The notes under the pieces were generated by a model that worked only from the letters and a program-made list of their open reading frames with translations, made no database searches and was not told the origin of the DNA. 64,000 nucleotides of DNA, from assembly GCF_014646075.1 (NCBI RefSeq), contig NZ_BMMT01000003.1, positions 1-64,000 of the forward strand, given 5' to 3'. Positions 53,923-61,488 of the stretch are shown in pieces. The DNA is from Saccharopolyspora thermophila (GTDB lineage Bacteria; Actinomycetota; Actinomycetes; Mycobacteriales; Pseudonocardiaceae). Both the position numbers and the translations under genes were made by a program. The number at the start of each line of letters is the position of its first letter. Position 1 is the first letter of the stretch.

Positions 53923-54696
53923 GTGACCAGCGATCTCGATCTCGCACTACACCTGGCCGACGTCGCCGACCGGATCACCGCGGACCGGTTCCGGGCGCGG
54001 GATCTGAGCGTGGACCGCAAGCCCGACCGCACCCCGGTGACCGACGCCGACCTGGCCGTGGAGGACGCGGTGCGCGAGGTGCTCGGCAAGCACCGCCCGG
54101 ACGACGTGGTCGCCGGTGAGGAGCGCGGCGGCACGGCGGGCGAGGGCCGGGCCTGGGTGCTGGACCCGATCGACGGGACGAAGAACTTCCTGCGCGGCAT
54201 CCCGGTGTGGGCGACGCTGATCGCCCTGGTCGACGGGGGGCGCCCGGTGGTGGGCGTGGTGAGCGCCCCGGCGCTGGGCAAGCGCTGGTGGGCCGCAGCC
54301 GGGGAGGGCGCCTGGTGCCGCACCGGTGACGCCGAGCCGGAGCGGATGTCGGTGTCGGGCGTGCGGGACCTCGGCGACGCCTACGTGTCCACCACGCACC
54401 TGGGCACCTGGGTGGAGCACCGGTCGCGGGAGTCGTACCTGCGGTTGGTCGACGCGTGCTGGGAGAACCGCGCGTTCGGCGATTTCTGGCAGCACTGCCT
54501 GGTCGCCGAGGGCGTGATCGACATTGCGGCGGAGCCGATCGTCAACCCGTGGGACGTGGCGGCGGCGCAGGTTCTGGTGGAGGAGGCGGGCGGCCGGTTC
54601 ACCGACCTGGCGGGCGAGGCCCGCTACGACGGGGGCACCGCGCTGTCCACCAACGGTCACCTGCACACCGACGCGTTGCGGCTCCTCCAGCTCTGA
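53923..54696 (+). CDS. hisN: Histidinol-phosphatase (inositol monophosphatase family)
   Basis: 257-residue Mg-dependent phosphatase like M. tuberculosis HisN (Rv3137), dephosphorylating L-histidinol phosphate. The motifs are VAGEERGG (Glu metal ligand), WVLDPIDGTKNFLRGIPVWATL (DPIDGTKNF) and NPWDVAAAQVLVEEAGGRFTD (WD). SLAPALGKRWWAA-like segment GVVSAPALGKRWWAAAGEG is close to the HisN subfamily rather than to inositol phosphatases. The start is a GTG at 53923. It converges with DUF2339, with 3 bases between stops. Not part of a his operon. Confidence 0.87.
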   Translation: MTSDLDLALHLADVADRITADRFRARDLSVDRKPDRTPVTDADLAVEDAVREVLGKHRPDDVVAGEERGGTAGEGRAWVLDPIDGTKNFLRGIPVWATLIALVDGGRPVVGVVSAPALGKRWWAAAGEGAWCRTGDAEPERMSVSGVRDLGDAYVSTTHLGTWVEHRSRESYLRLVDACWENRAFGDFWQHCLVAEGVIDIAAEPIVNPWDVAAAQVLVEEAGGRFTDLAGEARYDGGTALSTNGHLHTDALRLLQL

Positions 54697-54699
54697 CGG

Positions 54700-56427
54700 T
54701 CAGGCGCGGCCGAGCAGGCGGGCGTAGCCCGCTCCGGCCGCGAGCAGGATCAGGCCCGCGCAGAGGAAGGCGACGACGCGGCCGAAGCCGTCGAGGGTCG
54801 CCAGGTCGAACAGCACGAGCTTGGCCAGCGACACCGCGATCAGCACCATGCCCGCGATGCGCAGGTGGATCACCTGCACGCCGCGCAGCAGCAGGGCGAT
54901 CGCCGCCACCACCCACAGCAACGTGATCAGGATGTGGCCGGTGCGGAACCCGGCGCGCGCGTCGTGCACCAGCAGGCAGGCCGCCATCGTCGCGCTCGCC
55001 GTGCCGTACAGCAGCGCCAGCCCCGCGAGCGACCACAGCGGCAGCAGCCCGGGCAACCTGCCGATCCGCACCGCGGCCGTCGGCAACGCCACCGCGACGA
55101 CCGCGATCAGCAGCCCGGTCAGCAGGCCGGGGACCCCGGTGCCGTCGTCGTACCACAGCAGCGCCGTGAGCGGGACCTCGTTGACCAACGCCAGCAGGAA
55201 TCCCGCTGCCGCGTAGCAGGTGGCGCCGATCAGCACACCGGCGCTGCGCAGCAGGTATCCGCCGACGCCCAGCAACAGGGCCTCCACGAGCAACGCCGTC
55301 CCCCAGGACGGGGAGTCCACAATGGTCAGAGTGGTGTGCACGACGGCGACCGCGCCCATGCCGCCCGCAGCGCCGACGAACCTGGCCGGGAGCCGCACCG
55401 CGGGCACGAAGCGGCCGAGCGCCCACGCCGCAAGCAGCAGCACCGCCAGTGTGCCGCCGATCGTCCCGGCGGCCGGGCGTTCCAGCACCAGCGGCCCGGC
55501 CAGGAACGCCGGTGTCGGGGCCGCGACCAGCAGACCGATCGCGGTGACATCCGCCCCGGCCCGGGCGGTCACCGCCGCGATCAGCACGCCGAGGACCGCG
55601 GCCACCATGATCGCCGCGACGAGTCCCGGGTCGGACATCCGCCACGCCCACAAGCTCGCCGCCAGCGCGGCCAGCACGACCGGAATCCCGGCCGCCGGCA
55701 CCAGTCCGCGCCAGCTGCGCCGGATCTGCACCGGTGTCGCTGCGACCTGCAGCGACACCAGGAAACCCAGCAGCAACGCGGCTGGCTGGCGGGTGATCAG
55801 GGGCGAGCACAGCGCGGCGGCCAGCACAACACCGATGGCCAGGGGCTGCGCCCGCCACCAGTCCGCGAGGGCGAGCCCGGCGACCGCCACGAGCAGTCCA
55901 ACCACCAGACCCGCGGTCACCGACAGGTAGCCGTACCGCGCGGTCGCGGCGACCACGTCAAGGAACAGCGCGCCGAAACCCGTCGTGGCGAGGGCAAAAG
56001 CGGCGATCCGCCCGGCCGAGCGGCGGCGCAGCCACCAACCCGCCGCGACCAGCAGCGTCGCCAGCACCGCGCCTCCGGCGACCCGGGCGGCCGGGCCGAG
56101 CCAGTCCTGCTGCGCGGCGAGGATGAGCAGGAACACCACTCCGAGGAGCGTCACCCCGGCCCCGACCCAGGCCAGCACACGGCTCGGCTCCAGGCCCGGA
56201 TTGGGCTGCGCCGCCGGAACGTCCGGCACCGGTGGTACGTGCATCGGCGGCTGTTCGGGCTGCTGCGGCGCCGGTTGTGGCGGCACCAGCTGCTGCGCGG
56301 GGTGCGGTCGCTGGGATTCCTGCGCCACCGCCTGCACCATGCTGCCCAGGTAGGTCAACCGCTGGCCGATGGCGGACAGCTCACCAGCGATCCACTGGAG
56401 CGTTTCACCGGGCTGTGGTTGGGACAT
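54700..56427 (-). CDS. DUF2339 multi-pass membrane protein
   Basis: 575-residue protein: an N-terminal helix (MSQPQPGETLQWIAGELSAI), a Pro/Gln-rich linker (about 40-80), then about 16 to 18 closely packed membrane helices, the DUF2339 pattern. The first conserved helix is RVLAWVGAGVTLLGVVFLLIL. The C-terminus has VIHLRIAGMVLIAVSLAKLVLFDLATLDGFGRV, the typical DUF2339 end. Function unknown. It starts at the ATG at 56427 and stands alone. Related proteins are linked to sugar or envelope loci in other bacteria. Confidence 0.85.
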   Translation of the reverse strand: MSQPQPGETLQWIAGELSAIGQRLTYLGSMVQAVAQESQRPHPAQQLVPPQPAPQQPEQPPMHVPPVPDVPAAQPNPGLEPSRVLAWVGAGVTLLGVVFLLILAAQQDWLGPAARVAGGAVLATLLVAAGWWLRRRSAGRIAAFALATTGFGALFLDVVAATARYGYLSVTAGLVVGLLVAVAGLALADWWRAQPLAIGVVLAAALCSPLITRQPAALLLGFLVSLQVAATPVQIRRSWRGLVPAAGIPVVLAALAASLWAWRMSDPGLVAAIMVAAVLGVLIAAVTARAGADVTAIGLLVAAPTPAFLAGPLVLERPAAGTIGGTLAVLLLAAWALGRFVPAVRLPARFVGAAGGMGAVAVVHTTLTIVDSPSWGTALLVEALLLGVGGYLLRSAGVLIGATCYAAAGFLLALVNEVPLTALLWYDDGTGVPGLLTGLLIAVVAVALPTAAVRIGRLPGLLPLWSLAGLALLYGTASATMAACLLVHDARAGFRTGHILITLLWVVAAIALLLRGVQVIHLRIAGMVLIAVSLAKLVLFDLATLDGFGRVVAFLCAGLILLAAGAGYARLLGRA

Positions 56428-56543
56428 GCCCCGGAAGTCTGGGCGTAGGACACCGCGTCCAGCATCGGTAGCACTACTCAGATCCGATCACGGATCGGTA
56501 CGAGTGCGCGCGGCTGCCACGCCGGGTCCTCGCCCGGACGCGC

Positions 56544-56993
56544 TCAGTGCTGCTCGCGGGTGCCGAACATGCCGACGAACGTGAAGCGCATCACCCGTTC
56601 GGAGCCGCGGTCGGCGGTGCCGGTGATCTCCACCAGGCCGAGGTTCGGTCGGCCACGCGACAGCCTACGGCTGTTGACCTCCATCTTCATGTGCAGCACG
56701 TCGCCCGGGAACACCGGGGCCAGCCAGGAGAGCTCGTTGCCGCCGGGCGACCCCTGCGAGGTCGAGTCCGCCAGCACGTGGTCCACGTAGGCGCGCATCC
56801 ACAACGAGGCGGTGAACCAGCCCGACGCGCACAGGCCGCCCAGCACCGAGTTTCGGCCCGCTGCCTCGTCGAGATGGAAGGGCTGCGGGTCGAAGCGCTC
56901 GGCGAACGCCAGCATCTCGGCACGGTCAACCTCGACCTTGCCCAGGTCGAACACCTTCCCCGGTTCGAGGTCCTCGTACGCGATCGTGGCCAT
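56544..56993 (-). CDS. MaoC-like dehydratase
   Basis: 149-residue hot-dog enoyl-CoA hydratase. FDPQPFHLDEAAGRNSVLGG carries the catalytic Asp and His of the hydratase-2 motif and LCASGWFTASLWMRAY the following helix. The substrate is not deducible. The ATG at 56993 is preceded by GGGGGT. It is divergent from the secretion-linked cassette across 250 bases (56994-57243), which hold the promoter of that cassette; no specific operator is apparent. Confidence 0.85.
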   Translation of the reverse strand: MATIAYEDLEPGKVFDLGKVEVDRAEMLAFAERFDPQPFHLDEAAGRNSVLGGLCASGWFTASLWMRAYVDHVLADSTSQGSPGGNELSWLAPVFPGDVLHMKMEVNSRRLSRGRPNLGLVEITGTADRGSERVMRFTFVGMFGTREQH

Positions 56994-57243
56994 ACCCCCA
57001 TCGTCGCAGCCGGGACCGTGACCGGCGCTGAGACGGTACTCACACACCGTGACCGGCAAATCGGGCGATCCGCTGCCGATGGCCGACCGCGCGTCGGAAT
57101 CCGCGGTGCGCATGGAACCATCTGTCCGGCGGATGCGTCCAATGCGTGGCGCGCCGTCTGCGGTGTGCCGCGGACGACCGCCTGCCGTTGCCGACCGACC
57201 ACCGCGCATGGTGGTTGCCGCGAGCCAACAGGAGGGAGCGGCT

Positions 57244-57705
57244 GTGCCCACCGATCACCGCGCCCAGGTCGAGGAGCTGATGGCGGATTACCGGCGCAGC
57301 CGGGAACGCCTCGCCGAGACCCGCCGCGACCTGTCCTCGATCGCCGAGTCGGCGAGCAGCAGGGACGGCAGCGTGCGGGTGGTGGTCGGTCCGCAGGGCG
57401 TGCTGCGCGACGTCGTGCTCGCCGACAACGTCTACGACCGGCATCACCCGGATCGGCTGGCGGAGATCATCGTGGAACTGGCCGAGCAGGCCGCGCAGGC
57501 CGCCGCGCGGCGGGCCGCCGACGTGCTCGCCGAGGTCCTGCCGACCGGAACCGATCCAGAGCTGCTGCTGGGCGGACGCGCCGACGGCGAGTCGGTTCCG
57601 GTGCTGCGCAACGAACCGCGAGGCATGGACGACAATGTCGGCGACAGCGCCGACGATTTCTGCGATGGCAGCTGGTTGCAGCAAAGCCCGGCGAAACGGA
57701 CGTGA
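57244..57705 (+). CDS. YbaB/EbfC-family nucleoid-associated protein
   Basis: 153-residue protein. After a helical N-terminus (QVEELMADYRRSRERLAETRRDL) comes the YbaB-type strand-helix part SVRVVVGPQGVLRDVVLADNVYDRHHPDRLAEIIVELAEQAAQAAA, where members bind DNA or act as small chaperones. The C-terminal 50 residues are polar and acidic. In actinomycetes YbaB-like genes often stand first in gene sets with WXG100 proteins and type VII substrates. GGAGGGAG precedes the GTG at 57244. It overlaps the next gene by GTGA, so the two are coupled. Confidence 0.78.
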   Translation: MPTDHRAQVEELMADYRRSRERLAETRRDLSSIAESASSRDGSVRVVVGPQGVLRDVVLADNVYDRHHPDRLAEIIVELAEQAAQAAARRAADVLAEVLPTGTDPELLLGGRADGESVPVLRNEPRGMDDNVGDSADDFCDGSWLQQSPAKRT

Positions 57706-58028
57706 CCATGGGTGGTTTCCGCACTGATCTCGGGCGGCTGGGCAGCAGCGTCGGCGAGTTCGAGGACCTCGCCGGGCGGGCGCAGCGGATCGCCGACGAG
57801 CTGCGCCAGGCCGTGGCGGCGGCCGGTGCCTGCTGGGGCGGCGACGACATCGGCGCCAGCTTCGCCCGCACCCACCGCGCCCGCGCCGACCGGGCCCTCG
57901 ACGACCTCGGCGCGATCGCGGTGCGGTTGCGCGAGATGGGCGCGAAGTTCGCCGAAACGGCCGCGACGACGCGGCAGGTGGATGCCGGCGGCGCCGACGA
58001 GCTCGGCCGGACCACCGGACGGGGGTGA
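57702..58028 (+). CDS. WXG100-like type VII secretion small protein
   Basis: 108-residue all-helical protein with a WGG turn (Trp45-Gly46-Gly47 in GACWGGDDIGASFARTH), the WXG hairpin of ESAT-6-like proteins. The first helix (TDLGRLGSSVGEFEDLAGRAQRIADELRQ) and second helix (RADRALDDLGAIAVRLREMG) are clear. There is no typical C-terminal YxxxD/E, but the C-terminus is short and polar. The start at the GTG at 57702 overlaps the stop of YbaB; an ATG two codons later is the alternative. It ends 4 bases before the TNT-type gene. It probably acts as a secretion partner or chaperone for that protein. No ESX core genes are in the window. Confidence 0.75.
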   Translation: MTMGGFRTDLGRLGSSVGEFEDLAGRAQRIADELRQAVAAAGACWGGDDIGASFARTHRARADRALDDLGAIAVRLREMGAKFAETAATTRQVDAGGADELGRTTGRG

Positions 58029-58032
58029 GTCG

Positions 58033-60411
58033 ATGGGCATCGAACTTCCCGCGGAACTGCGGGATGTCGCGGCGCGTGCGGGGGCTCGCTGGCCGGAGGC
58101 CGACGAGGACGCGATGCGCGCGGCGGCGTCCGCGTGGCGGGCCGCGGCCAGGTCGATCGACGCGCTCGCCGGATCGGCCGACAGCGCGGCCCAGAGCGCG
58201 CTCGCCGCGTTCGACGGCGACGCGGCGCAGGCGGCGCGCCGGGAGTGGAACGGGCTGGTGGCCGACGACGGGATGCTGCCGTCCTCGGCTCGGCAGTGCC
58301 GGGCCGCGGCGGACCGCCTGGAGCACGCCGCGGAGCAGATCGGCGCGGCGAAGGTGCAGCTCGTGCGGGAGCTGGTGAACCTGGCCAAGCAGACCGACGC
58401 GGCCGAGCAGGCGGCAGCGGCCGGACACCCGCAGGCGCTGGCGGCGCTGGACTCGGCGCTGCACGGCGTGGCGGCAAACGTGGCGAAGGTCCACGAAACC
58501 CTGGCGAAGGCGGTGGACTTGGACAGCGGAGTGCTGGTGGAGCCGACCAGCATCCGCCTGCCGTCCGGCGCCACCAGCCTCGCTTCCTCCACAGTGGACA
58601 GTGTGGGTGCTGTGGCCGGACACCTCGGCGGTGGTGTCGGATCGGCGGCGAAGGACGTCGCCGGTGACGTGGGAGCCGCTGCCGACGAACTCACCTCCGG
58701 TGCCGGTTCTGTCGCGGACGGCGACGGCCAGGCGTCGGGTGTCGCCGACGACGTCGGCAGCGCAGCTGAGCACGTCGGCACGTCAGCCGGGGAGGCCATC
58801 TCCCGCGGCGCGGCGGGTGCGTGGCAGGGCGATGCCGAGCACACCGGACCGGTGCGGGTCGATGCGAGAGGCTGGGCTCCTGGCCTCGCCGACGCGGGCA
58901 CCGGCCCCATCCCCACGGTCGGCGACCACCCCGCCCGCCCCGGCTGGATGCCCGCCGGGACCGACCCGGCGTCGAGCACCGCGCCGCACCAGGTGCGCTC
59001 CGCCTGGGCTGCTGCCCCGCAGCCGCCACCGCCGCCTGCGGCTCCCGGCTTCGCCGCACCGCCTCCGGCGGTACCGGGCGGCCACTTCGCGGCGCCGCCC
59101 GCGCACCAGCCGCCCACCACGGCACCTCCGGTATCCGCCGCGCGGCCTCCGATGCCGCCGGCCGCGGCTCGCGGCCCAATCTCGTTCGGCTCCCAGCCGG
59201 TGCCGCAGGTGCGGCAGGTGCCGCGCGCTCCGCTGCGCCCGCTCCCGGCTCCGGTGGCACCACCGCCCCCGCCGCAGCCGGAACCGTCGCAGCGGCCGCT
59301 GCGGCAGGCCGGGCGCAATCCGGATGTGGTTGCGTTCGTGCTGCACCAGTTCCCGATCGGCTACCTGCCGGTGGCAGCGAGCCACGCGAGCAGGCAACTG
59401 CCGGTGCCGGAGTCGCCCGACGCGCGGCGGCCCGGCCTGCGGTTCCCGCCGCAGGACCATCCGCAGTCGCACCTGGTGGACGACAGCGCCGCGCTGGAGC
59501 GGGCGCGCTCGACCGAGGTCTACGCAGCCGCGCGGCGCGACCGGGAGGAGCGCGAGGAACCAGAGCGGCTGCCCGCAGAGCTGGTGGCGGACCACGAGCC
59601 GTTCGGCGAGCTCAGCGAATGGGAGTGGGAGCACCGGTTCGTGGTACGCGACGGCGAGCGCAGCGAGTACGCGTGGCCTCCGGCGGCGGAGTTCCCGGAG
59701 GGCGGCGTGGAACCGGCGGAGCCGGTGGTGCTGGCGCCGGATGCGGTGATCGACTGCCTGGGCGGCGGGGACGGCCGCGTGGCGTTCGCGGCGGGGACGG
59801 CGTTCGCGCAGCGGTCGCTGCCGCCGGAGGACCGCGACCGCGCCTACCGGCGCTACCGGGTCATGCGCCCGCTGCCCGTGTGGCAGTCGGTGGCGGCGCC
59901 GTGGTTCGCCCAGCCGGGCGGCGGGATCCGCTACCGCACCACGTATTCCCTGGTGGACCTGGTTGCCCTGGGTTACCTGGTGGAACTCACCAGGGCCCGC
60001 GCGAACGCGGAGGCCACGACCCTGCGCCTCGACCGTTCCGCGGCGAATCCCCGGCAGCAGGACGGTGTCTGCGCACCGCTGCGGGCGGTTGCCCCGCAAG
60101 GAATCGCTTCCGAAGGCGACGAGTCGGATGCTGCGGCACGCGACGACTCTGCCCCAGAAGTCCCGCAGGCGACCGACGGTGAACCGACCGCGCGCGACAG
60201 CGACGCGGCTGAGTCCGGTCGACGTGCGGGCGAGGACTCCACCACCGTGCGCACCACGCACGTGACCGAGGGCGGAGGCGCGTCGGCGCGCGGGAAGCCT
60301 GGTGGTGCCGCGGTGGAGACGGTGCGGATCACGCAGGGTGACAGGGAGGCCGGAACCGCGGACGCGGCGGGAGCGGCGGACGACGAGGCGACGCAGGAGG
60401 CCGGGAATTGA
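58033..60411 (+). CDS. CpnT-like type VII protein with a degenerate TNT domain
   Basis: 792-residue protein. Residues 1-165 are helical and WXG100-like (WNG at 72-74), like the N-terminal domain of CpnT. A Gly/Ala/Ser-rich stretch (about 165-280) and a Pro-rich linker (about 320-425) follow, then a conserved segment RNPDVVAFVLHQFPIGYLP (about 428-450). Residues about 540-652 match the TNT NAD+ glycohydrolase domain (YAWPP, AQRSLPP, APWFAQPGGGIRYRT, DLVALGYL). However, the residues aligned with CpnT Arg757, Tyr765, His792 and Gln822 are Cys575, Val583, Arg606 and Arg633; only Arg780 (Arg594) is kept. A 140-residue acidic tail follows. I infer no or altered NADase activity. The ATG at 58033 follows GGGGGTGAG. 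Confidence 0.78.
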   Translation: MGIELPAELRDVAARAGARWPEADEDAMRAAASAWRAAARSIDALAGSADSAAQSALAAFDGDAAQAARREWNGLVADDGMLPSSARQCRAAADRLEHAAEQIGAAKVQLVRELVNLAKQTDAAEQAAAAGHPQALAALDSALHGVAANVAKVHETLAKAVDLDSGVLVEPTSIRLPSGATSLASSTVDSVGAVAGHLGGGVGSAAKDVAGDVGAAADELTSGAGSVADGDGQASGVADDVGSAAEHVGTSAGEAISRGAAGAWQGDAEHTGPVRVDARGWAPGLADAGTGPIPTVGDHPARPGWMPAGTDPASSTAPHQVRSAWAAAPQPPPPPAAPGFAAPPPAVPGGHFAAPPAHQPPTTAPPVSAARPPMPPAAARGPISFGSQPVPQVRQVPRAPLRPLPAPVAPPPPPQPEPSQRPLRQAGRNPDVVAFVLHQFPIGYLPVAASHASRQLPVPESPDARRPGLRFPPQDHPQSHLVDDSAALERARSTEVYAAARRDREEREEPERLPAELVADHEPFGELSEWEWEHRFVVRDGERSEYAWPPAAEFPEGGVEPAEPVVLAPDAVIDCLGGGDGRVAFAAGTAFAQRSLPPEDRDRAYRRYRVMRPLPVWQSVAAPWFAQPGGGIRYRTTYSLVDLVALGYLVELTRARANAEATTLRLDRSAANPRQQDGVCAPLRAVAPQGIASEGDESDAAARDDSAPEVPQATDGEPTARDSDAAESGRRAGEDSTTVRTTHVTEGGGASARGKPGGAAVETVRITQGDREAGTADAAGAADDEATQEAGN

Positions 60412-60713
60412 ACAGCGAATCCGTGGTCGGCTGGTTGTCGGCGATGGGTGTCCCGGAGGAACTGGTGTCGGTCGGGGCGGAAGCCGACGACGCGTGGTGT
60501 CTGGTGCGCGACGAGACCGACGGCAACCCGGCCTGGGAGGTTTTCTGGCGGGAGCAGGGAAACCGTTACGACTGGGCGCGTTTCAGCAGCGAGCAGGTGG
60601 CCTGCTTCTACCTGTTCGGCAGGCTGACCTGGACCCAGGCCCTCCGCGGCGTGGTGGGCCCGGTGGACGTCGCGGACACCCCGGCCAAGGGGACCCCGGC
60701 CCAACGCCTCTGA
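60408..60713 (+). CDS. Small protein coupled to the TNT-type gene (candidate partner or immunity protein)
   Basis: 101-residue, mostly acidic, soluble protein (VVGWLSAMGVPEELVSVGAE, AWEVFWREQGNRYDWARF, SSEQVACFYLFGRLTWTQAL). I do not recognise a family, though the YDWARF and YLFGRLTW stretches look like conserved parts of immunity-type proteins found next to TNT genes. The start is an unusual TTG at 60408: it overlaps the preceding TGA as TTGA and has AGGAGG 8 bases upstream; the next in-frame GTG (60423) has no such support. As the toxin-type domain is degenerate, the product may be a partner rather than an antidote. Confidence 0.68.
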   Translation: MNSESVVGWLSAMGVPEELVSVGAEADDAWCLVRDETDGNPAWEVFWREQGNRYDWARFSSEQVACFYLFGRLTWTQALRGVVGPVDVADTPAKGTPAQRL

Positions 60714-60849
60714 CCCCCACATCACCGCCGCCCACACACACTGCGGCTACCCCCGACCGCCCCAAGCGTTCACCCCGTCCCAGGCCGCCCAGCTGACCAC
60801 AACCGGGAGCACTCCACACAACCCAGCCAGCTGTGGCTGAGGGTGCGGG

Positions 60850-61488
60850 TCAGCCGTGGCGGGGGTGCTCGACGCGCAGACCTGCCGTGACCGCCGCGTG
60901 CACCGCCCGGGCCAGCGGCGCGCCGATGCGGGAGCGCGGGCCGCCGTACGGCTCGGCTTCGCCGTCGGCCGGGCAGAGCACCACCGTCGCGTCGGTGACC
61001 GTGCCGGTCCCCGCCACGCCCGCCTCCAGCAGTGCCTGCGCCTTGGCTTCCGCCACCGTCGCGACCGCGTTGACCAGCGCCGCCTCGCTGAGCCGCACCG
61101 GCGACCAGCACACCGCGTTGATCGTCCCCGGCGCCCACAGCTGCTGCGCCGATTCCGGTTCCGCCGCCCAGATCGGGTGTTGCGCGCCGGTCGTCACGCT
61201 GACCTGCACGCCGCCGTCGAACGCGCTCACCTCGTGCCGCACGTCCACGGCGGTCAGCAGGCCCACCCCGTCGCCGGACAGGCCGACCGCACCGGCCATC
61301 TCGTCGATGTGCGCAGGTGGGTCGGGGTGGTCGTAATCGGTTTCGACGGTCGCGTTGAGCACCCAGGAGCGCAGGCCGATGCCGCCGCCGCGGGGCGCCG
61401 AGGAGACCGCCAGCCACGGCCGCGCGCAGCGCCAGACCAGAAGCGGGCGGTCCGCCACCTCGCGCAGCGCCGGTTTCGGCGCGCTCAC
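60850..61488 (-). CDS. cbiZ: Adenosylcobinamide amidohydrolase CbiZ
   Basis: 212-residue enzyme that cleaves the aminopropanol side chain of adenosylcobinamide, allowing salvage of incomplete corrinoids to adenosylcobyric acid. WVLNATVETDYDHPDP, GVGLLTAVDVRHEV, GTINAVCWSPVRLSEAALVNAVATVAEAKAQALLEAG and GTVTDATVVLCP follow the CbiZ family. The GTG at 61488 overlaps the stop of the lyase gene (GTGA). No other cobalamin gene is near. A weak hairpin (60824-60839) may end the unit. CbiZ is scattered among actinobacteria. Confidence 0.87.
   Translation of the reverse strand: MSAPKPALREVADRPLLVWRCARPWLAVSSAPRGGGIGLRSWVLNATVETDYDHPDPPAHIDEMAGAVGLSGDGVGLLTAVDVRHEVSAFDGGVQVSVTTGAQHPIWAAEPESAQQLWAPGTINAVCWSPVRLSEAALVNAVATVAEAKAQALLEAGVAGTGTVTDATVVLCPADGEAEPYGGPRSRIGAPLARAVHAAVTAGLRVEHPRHG

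Noticed and set aside
57708-58028. Possible frameshift between the YbaB and WXG100 genes
   Set aside because: The GTGA overlap and distinct complete domains on each side show ordinary translational coupling.
60824-60839. CAGCCA / TGGCTG hairpin as a terminator of cbiZ
   Set aside because: Only 6 bp with no T-run; too weak to list as a separate feature.
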